This document shows positions 57,920 to 64,000 of a stretch of DNA of 64,000 nucleotides, in pieces (position 1 is the stretch's first letter; each line of letters begins with the position of its first letter). The stretch covers positions 105,147,055 through 105,211,054 of the forward strand of contig CM056380.1 of assembly GCA_029718625.1 (NCBI GenBank), written 5' to 3'. The position numbers and the translations under genes are program-made. This stretch comes from Synaphobranchus kaupii (taxonomy: Eukaryota > Chordata > Actinopteri > Anguilliformes > Synaphobranchidae). The notes under the pieces are model-generated. The model was not told the origin of the DNA. It did no database searches and saw only the letters and a list, made by a program, of their open reading frames with translations.

Positions 57920-58755
57920 CTGGGGGCTTGTTCAGTACTCTCACTCACGAGTTAGCGAATCAGTGAGTGCGAGTCAGAACTGCCCAACAGTCACTCACCC
58001 GCACCCGCTGAGTCAATGAGAACCAACGAGTGCAAATATAAAGGCCTAATATTGCAAATTTAAAATAAAAGAATACAATAACTACTAATAGGCTACAGAT
58101 GCACTATTGGAAAATTCAAATAAAACACTAAAACAGGCTAAGTATATAAACAGATTCAACAGGGCAACATTAGATTCGTACGTGCAGTCAGACCTTCAGC
58201 TCAGGGCAGGGAGAGCAAGTAGAGTTGAAACAAGCGCCAAAGTGGTTGCTTTCTCACAGGGCTAGGTTAATACATTACATTACATTACATTACAGGCATT
58301 TAGCAGACGCTCTTATCCAGAGCGACTTACACAACTTTTCTATCATTGTTTACATATTATCCATTAATACAGCTGGATATATACTGATGCGATTCAGGTT
58401 AAGTACCTTGCTCAAGGGTACAACGGCAGTGTCCTACCTGGGAATCGAACCTGCAACCTTTCGGTTACAAGGCCAATTCCTTAACCATTATACTACACTG
58501 CCGCCCCGTACAGTGATTTAAAATCACTAATACAGTGATTTACTTGATACATTTCCACAAATAAAGTTAATATAAGAGTTGCACAATAGTGTGAGTAACA
58601 CCTTGTCTCGCCTCGTCTTCGCAGTTCGCATTAGCAAGTAGCAGGTAGGAGGGGCGAGTCAGTGAACGAGTTAGTGGAGGAGAGGACTTGTCACTCCTGA
58701 GTCAGTAAAAAGAGTCGTTCGTTTCGAACGATTCGTTCAAACTCGCACATCACTA
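57920..58755. mobile_element. hAT-like non-autonomous element, right end clear
   Basis: The right end, read as complement, is TAGTGATGTGCGAGTTTGAA and continues with the GAACGAATCGTTCGAAACGA palindromic text typical of a fish hAT family; it resembles the right end of the element at 49062. GAGTCAGTGA-type words occur at both sides (near 57960 and 58660). A left terminal repeat could not be found. A SINE has inserted at 58270-58506. Confidence 0.4.
58270..58506 (-). mobile_element. tRNA-derived SINE (V-SINE-like)
   Basis: On the minus strand the element begins with a tRNA-like head (A-box text AGTATAATGGTTAAGG; B-box GGTTCGATTCC, complement of 58441-58451), continues with a conserved body (GAGCAAGGTACTTAACCTG) and a 3' domain (AAGAGCGTCTGCTAAATG) and ends in a TGTAA-repeat tail, seen as ATTAC repeats at 58272-58294. 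This is a familiar fish SINE layout with an internal Pol III promoter and a LINE-like tail. Confidence 0.85.
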
Positions 58756-59931
58756 TTGGACACTCATTAGATGATCAGCATATATCTGGATTTATATATT
58801 TTCGATTGCTTTTCACATTGGTTCAGCTCCATAAGATTCTTTCATAAGAATATTCAACATTGATAAACAAGCACCGATAAAATACGACATGTATACGCTA
58901 CTACAACTTAGATAGTTTATATCGCTTATTCTACCGTTTAATGCTGATAACATCAGTGTGACACAGGATTAAGACACAAATAAAGTTTGTACAGATTTAT
59001 TTTTTTCCCCACAACACTCTCATATGATACAAACACACATTGTACACAGATGAGCCAAGACAGAAATGTGGTTTTACGTAGCTGACGTGTAAGGGCTGTG
59101 CTTTTGGAATTCCCACACTGAACAGGATTGCTGTTACACAATAACTGCATACAAAAACATATTCAATATGAGCCATATCAAGAAAAGGGCAAAGCTATAT
59201 CTGCCAGAGTGGGATATCCAAAATATACGCAGCCATACCTTTAAAAATGTATATTTGCAATCATAATCAATAGATATGTATTCCTTCAAATTCCATACAT
59301 AAGATGCAATAAATATCAGGTCTGTCAATTTTACATTATCTACAGATGTAAATGCAGCTTGATCCACTGCACGATAGTTGTTTTTAATGCAAAAATAAAG
59401 ATAGCTTAAATACATGCCGCTACAATGAGTATTCTCATACCCTAGCTGTTCCTCAGCGAGTAGCTGTTCCTCAGCGGGTAGTCAAAAAATACTTCCTGCG
59501 TTATTATAAGACTGGCATGGATTCATAATTGAACTCAAACTGTATACAGTGTAGACCTCAGTATCTACAATAACATGTACAGAACATATACAATATTGCT
59601 CCACCCCATAACCCTAACCCCCATAACCACAAATCCCTTGAATATAAAATGTTTTGTTACCCCCTTTAAGATTTGAATATTTTTGTAAATTCATTCAAGA
59701 GCTAAAAGCAAAACGTGTTAAATATATAACTGTAGTTTAAACTTTAAAATAGAATAAATAGTGATTAGTGTTGGCCACAAAGCATCAATAGTGTAAAATT
59801 CACCTCTTTCTCAGTGAAGTTTAAGAGTATTTTAAACAAAAACACATTCCAATCTTAAAAAGAAGGTGAAAACCTTTTCAAATATTGTCCACAAGCATAC
59901 GGCCAGAGTGTTACATTGAGCGTAAACCGAA

Positions 59932-60012
59932 AAGGCCTACTGTGATACCCAAACCCATAAGGCCTACTGTGATACCCAAACCCATAAGGCCTGCTGTGAT
60001 ACCCAAACCCAT
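59932..60012. repeat. 27-bp tandem repeat, three copies
   Basis: Exactly three units of AAGGCCTACTGTGATACCCA plus AACCCAT, one with a single base change, inside the putative sar1a 3' UTR. Confidence 0.95.
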
Positions 60013-60516
60013 TTTAAACTTTGTTACTGTGGCGTAATCATCAGCATGTCAGAGACCATCTCTACTACTCTTCTTCTTACTCTTTATTGCTCTGGTTTAA
60101 TATTTTTTAAATTATGTCACTTAGTTGCATGATTATCTGTCATCACATAAGCAATATATCCATCATTTAACACTAAATAATTTTACACCAGCCATTTGGT
60201 GTAAGGTTTTGAAAAAACGATCCGAAGGTACATCTTTGACCAGCTATGTAACGGGCAATACTAGTGCAGGGGAAAGGCCTTTGATTACATTTTGCTTTGA
60301 AGTTTTATGCTATCCTTTCAAAACTAAATTTATTTGTCCCAGTCCTCTTGAATCTGCTCCTGATGACACATCCTGCTGTTATTGCAAGTAGGAATTTGAT
60401 AAAATATATGAACTTTAATGCACAGCAAAATATCAATCTCCTACATTCCTGCTATGGCTGTCATTAGGCAAACTGCAGGCGTTGGCATCAAAATGTTAAA
60501 CTGATTCAGACGTTAC

Positions 60517-60666
60517 AGTAAGCAGCCCCAATAGCCATGGGACCTAAACTACAGAAACAGCCCCAATAGCCATGGGACCTAAACTACAGAAAGCAGCCCC
60601 AGTAGCCATGGGACCTAAACTACAGTAAGCAGCCCCAATAGCCATGGGACCTAAACTACAGAAAGT
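60517..60666. repeat. 36-bp tandem repeat, four copies
   Basis: Four units of 35-36 bp containing CAGCCCCAATAGCCATGGGA, with one or two base differences, inside the putative sar1a 3' UTR. Confidence 0.95.
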
Positions 60667-61183
60667 AGTTAAGAATGACATGATTATAAATGATCTGTGA
60701 TAGCTAACCTGCTGTTTATTGGCACATTTATGTCCAAAATGGCGAAATGGTCAAACGTAACAGTCTTCGGGATTGCTATCAAAGGTTAACAGTATGTCTT
60801 CGGGGATTATTTTGAAAGACATACTTTTTCAACAGGAAGTGCGCAACAGCGGCTGCGTTATTGTTAAAGTTTCCGATGGTTCGCTGTCGTTTAAGCCCCT
60901 CTGTCTGTTTTTCCCCCAAGTTTTCAGTATCAAACATGTTAAATCACACCGACGTTGGGTGCCCATGAAAATGGCAGGGAGTATTTTTCAGAACTTGAAC
61001 CGAAACGTTTATGGCCAGGAGAATCAAACACTTCACGCTTGATAAATACACTTCACAGCTTTTTTCCAGTAAGGAGTTAGTCCTTTGCTCATTTCAAGTA
61101 CAAACCGTGTAAGAAAAAAGGAGCCGTCTGAGTTCTTGCGATACAGCGTCCAGTGATTTGTTTTAGTTGTTTTTTTGCCGTTG

Positions 61184-61300
61184 TCAGTCGATGTACTGCG
61201 AGAGCCAGCGGAAGCCCTCCCCGTAGCCCTGCCTCTTCAGCACGCTGCACATGAACACCTCCAGAGGCCTCAGATTGAGGTCCTTCAGCGAGACGTTCCC
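61184..61300 (-). CDS. sar1a: Sar1-type small GTPase, last coding exon (partial gene)
   Basis: The minus-strand frame encodes 38 residues ending [11 protein letters not shown] and then TGA. This is the highly conserved C-terminus of Sar1, the small GTPase that starts COPII coat assembly at ER exit sites by recruiting Sec23/Sec24. The CSVLK segment is the G5 guanine-contact region. The exon starts directly after a splice acceptor: on the minus strand a pyrimidine tract and CAG precede GGGAACGTC, in phase 0. The residues WLSQYID favour the SAR1A paralogue over SAR1B, which as I recall ends WMAQYID. Sar1 proteins are about 198 residues, so the earlier exons with G1-G4 lie beyond the right edge of the window. 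Confidence 0.93.
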   Translation of the reverse strand, partial: GNVSLKDLNLRPLEVFMCSVLKRQGYGEGFRWLSQYID

Positions 61301-61344
61301 CTGGGGGGAGGGGCACAGAGAGGCATGAACATCTGGAGAAACTA

Positions 61345-62170
61345 CACCTGCGTACCTGCGTACCTGCGTATCATCAACACACTCTGATTCATCTACAGGG
61401 AAACCACACCTGCGTACCTGCGTACCATCAACACACTCTGATTCATCTACAGGGAAACCACACCTGCGTACCTGCGTATCATCAACACACTCTGATTCAT
61501 CTACAGGGAAACCACACCTGCGTACCTGCGTATCATCAACACACTCTGATTCATCTACAGGGAAACCACACCTGCGTACCTGCGTATCATCAACACACTC
61601 TGATTCATCTACAGGGAAACCACACCTGCGTACCTGCGTACCATCAACACACTCTGATTCATCTACAGGGAAACCACACCTGCGTACCTGCGTATCATCA
61701 ACACACTCTGATTCATCTACAGGGAAACCACACCTGCGTACCTGCGTATCATCAACACACTCTGATTCATCTACAGGGAAACCACACCTGCGTACCTGCG
61801 TACCATCAACACACTCTGATTCATCTACAGGGAAACCACACCTGCGTACCTGCGTATCATCAACACACTCTGATTCATCTACAGGGAAACCACACCTGCG
61901 TACCTGCGTATCATCAACACACTCTGATTCATCTACAGGGAAACCACACCTGCGTACCTGCGTACCATCAACACACTCTGATTCATCTACAGGGAAACCA
62001 CACCTGCGTACCTGCGTATCATCAACACACTCTGATTCATCTACAGGGAAACCACACCTGCGTACCTGCGTATCATCAACACACTCTGATTCATCTACAG
62101 GGAAACCACACCTGCGTACCTGCGTATCATCAACACACTCTGATTCATCTACAGGGAAACCACACCTGCC
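61345..62170. repeat. 54-bp intronic minisatellite, about 15 copies
   Basis: Unit of 54 bp containing ACCACACCTGCGTACCTGCG and CTCTGATTCATCTACAGGGA. Units are almost identical; the main variable base is TATCATC versus TACCATC. The TACC form occurs at about 61425, 61641, 61803 and 61965, that is at spacings of four, three and three units. Because 54 is a multiple of three and the unit has no stop on the minus strand, a 329-codon frame stays open across all copies, through the splice acceptor and into the Sar1 exon. It is intronic, so that frame is not a predicted protein. Confidence 0.96.
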
Positions 62171-62750
62171 CACTTCAGTGTCAACACAAACTCATCTACA
62201 CACAAAATCTCAAGGTTCTGCACCGTCACACCTGCATCTATTCCAGCTGTGACTAAATCATTAATCGTCATTTACTTCACTTTAACATAATATTTAATAT
62301 AGTTTTAAAACAGATGGAGACAGAAAACTGCCACTGGCCCCTTTTAAAGAAGAAAAAACTCCATGAATGTTTAAAAATTAAAGTTTGTTTGGAAAGACTG
62401 TACCACTTTGTTCATTTTGGGGGTAGGGGTCTGACAAAACAGGAAATGACCCGTCACAAGGCTTCAGGTTGCATGACACACAAGAATTGCAAGAGTGATT
62501 TTAGTCATGTGACACTAATTATCCATATCAGTGCAATGTTGTGATACACTAATAAAAGTGTCTTCAATCACATGCACAACGTTTCCCTTGATCGCTTACT
62601 ATCAATTTGCTCAAATAAAAGATGTTATTAGACAATGTTGGCACTGTACCTGGGAAACCTGCAGCTGGATTACTTTTAAAAACGTGTCTTAAATGTATTT
62701 GTGTGACAGAGGAACAGCCCCATTATTACTCTGTTATACAGCAGGGTGCT

Positions 62751-63645
62751 ACCTGAGTACATACTACACCTGAGTACATACAGGTCTATATTACTACACC
62801 TGAGTACATACAGGTCTATATTACTACACCTGAGTACATACTACACCTGAGTACATACTACACCTGAGTACATACAGGTCTATATTACTACACCTGAGTA
62901 CATACAGGTCTATATTACTACACCTGAGTACATACTACACCTGAGTACATACTACACCTGAGTACATACAGGTCTATATTACTACACCTGAGTACATACA
63001 GGTCTATATTACTACACCTGAGTACATACAGGTCTATATTACTACACCTGAGTACGTACTACACCTGAGTACATACAGGTCTATATTACTACACCTGAGT
63101 ACATACAGGTCTATATTACTACACCTGAGTACATACTACACCTGAGTACATACAGGTCTATATTACTACATCTGAGTACATACTACACCTGAGTACATAC
63201 AGGTCTATATTACTACATCTGAGTACATACTACACCTGAGTACATACAGGTCTATATTACTTCACCTGAGTACATACAGGTCTATATTACTACACCTGAG
63301 TACATACAGGTCTATATTACTACACCTGAGTACATACAGGTCTATATTACTACACCTGAGTACATACAGGTCTATATTACTACACCTGAGTACATACTAC
63401 ACCTGAGTACATACAGGTCTATATTACTACACCTGAGTACATACTACACCTGAGTACATACAGGTCTATATTACTACACCTGAGTACATACTACACCTGA
63501 GTACATACAGGTCTATATTACTACACCTGAGTACATACAGGTCTATATTACTACACCTGAGTACATACTACACCTGAGTACATACAGGTCTATATTACTA
63601 CACCTGAGTACATACTACACCTGAGTACATACAGGTCTATATTAC
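62751..63645. repeat. Minisatellite of mixed 30-bp and 17-bp units
   Basis: All units start ACCTGAGTACATAC. The long form (30 bp) adds AGGTCTATATTAC before the closing TAC; the short form (17 bp) lacks those 13 bases. Long and short forms are interspersed irregularly over 0.9 kb with very few base changes (one GTACGT, three ATCTGAG). Confidence 0.96.
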
Positions 63646-64000
63646 ATTCTGTATTTGACCTTAAAATCTATATTTAGTCCTAGTACATGAAAAGTACTTT
63701 TCTTGGTGCACTTTTTAAATTCAAGATTTAACCTGTAAAATTGCTTCACTGTTATACATCAAGTGGCATTAATCACATTTTTTCTGTTGGTTTTTGGTTT
63801 GAATCAGGAAGCTTTACACCCAGATGTAGGATGACCACATGTTTGTTTTTAATAATGAAAAATATATTTTTATTTTTATTATAAAAATAAAAATAAAAAA
63901 AGGCTTGACATTAGACAGTAATTTTCTGATACTGTAATATTCCACATGTATGCCATATAGACAATGCTAAATTCTGACAGTAGACATTTTGATTAAGAAA

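Larger units (their letters stand above)
58970..61183 (-). other. sar1a: Putative 3' UTR of the sar1a-like gene
   Basis: The 2.2 kb following the Sar1 stop codon on the minus strand is AT-rich, free of transposons and without a coding frame, in contrast to the rest of the window. A minus-strand AATAAA signal lies at 58996-59001 with an A-rich end shortly after, which would give a long 3' UTR; internal TTTATT words on the plus strand (for example near 60062) could serve as alternative poly(A) signals. The extent is inferred only from composition and the signal. Two small tandem repeats lie inside. Confidence 0.4.
61301..64000 (-). other. sar1a: Last intron of the sar1a-like gene (at least 2.7 kb)
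   Basis: From the acceptor at 61301-61302 (CT on the plus strand) to the window edge no further Sar1 exon is seen, so the last intron is at least 2.7 kb. It is dominated by two minisatellites; the remainder (62172-62750 and 63646-64000) is AT-rich and unremarkable. An open frame at 62314-62544 has no domain. Confidence 0.7.

Noticed and set aside
61301..62173. Minus-strand 329-codon repeat frame as a repeat-containing protein gene
   Set aside because: It is the translation of an intronic 54-bp minisatellite; only the last 38 codons, after a proper splice acceptor, match Sar1.

Overview
This is a 64-kb piece of a ray-finned (teleost-type) fish genome. The evidence is the mix of Tc1/mariner transposons, hAT-type miniature elements, L2/Jockey-superfamily LINEs whose tails end in repeated GAATT-type motifs, an RTE-like short retrocopy with a GGAT tail, tRNA-derived SINEs, and very long CA/GT/GA micro- and minisatellites. 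I cannot name the species. Only one host coding exon is recognisable: the last exon of a Sar1 GTPase gene (sar1a-like) on the minus strand at 61184-61300. Its putative 3' UTR runs left to about 58.97 kb and its last intron runs right to the window edge. Almost everything else is transposon- or satellite-derived.

Layout, left to right. 0-4 kb: a 347-bp minus-strand retrocopy with perfect 13-bp target duplications, a decayed Tc1 copy, a Tc1-type MITE with a palindromic core, and a Tc1/mariner remnant with DD36E spacing. 4.9-8.2 kb: three minisatellite fields. 10-14.7 kb: MITEs, a SINE split by a hAT MITE with perfect 8-bp duplications, and GT/GA tracts. 17.5-26 kb: a GA minisatellite carrying two copies of one LINE family, a 0.7-kb truncated copy and a 6.6-kb nearly complete copy. 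The long copy has an intact ORF1 (coiled coil plus SGNH esterase) and an ORF2 (APE endonuclease, reverse transcriptase, zinc knuckle) broken by one frameshift and one stop. 26-35 kb: GT and 21-bp minisatellites, MITEs, a decayed LINE, a 1.13-kb palindromic Tc1 MITE and a 19-bp minisatellite. 35.4-41.2 kb: one uninterrupted 38-bp satellite array of about 153 copies. 41.3-43.9 kb: a hAT MITE, then unrecognised sequence up to a 500-N gap. 44.4-51 kb: a large inverted repeat beside the gap, a hAT-type element with an L2-type LINE nested in it, and a LINE 3' end with an unusual fused membrane-segment ORF. 53.4-56.8 kb: two almost identical Tc1 transposons, one with an intact transposase. 58-58.8 kb: a SINE next to a hAT end. 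59-64 kb: the sar1a 3' end and intron with two large minisatellites.

There is no operon or pathway logic here; the genes belong to independent mobile elements. The points most worth checking are the intact Tc1 copy beside its deleted twin, the esterase-ORF1 LINE repeatedly inserted in the same minisatellite phase, the 758-bp higher-order duplication inside the 38-bp array, the intronic 54-bp minisatellite that stays open in frame with the sar1a exon, and the chimeric LINE/membrane ORF at 49.4-50.4 kb. All similarity statements come from reading and recall; no database search was run.
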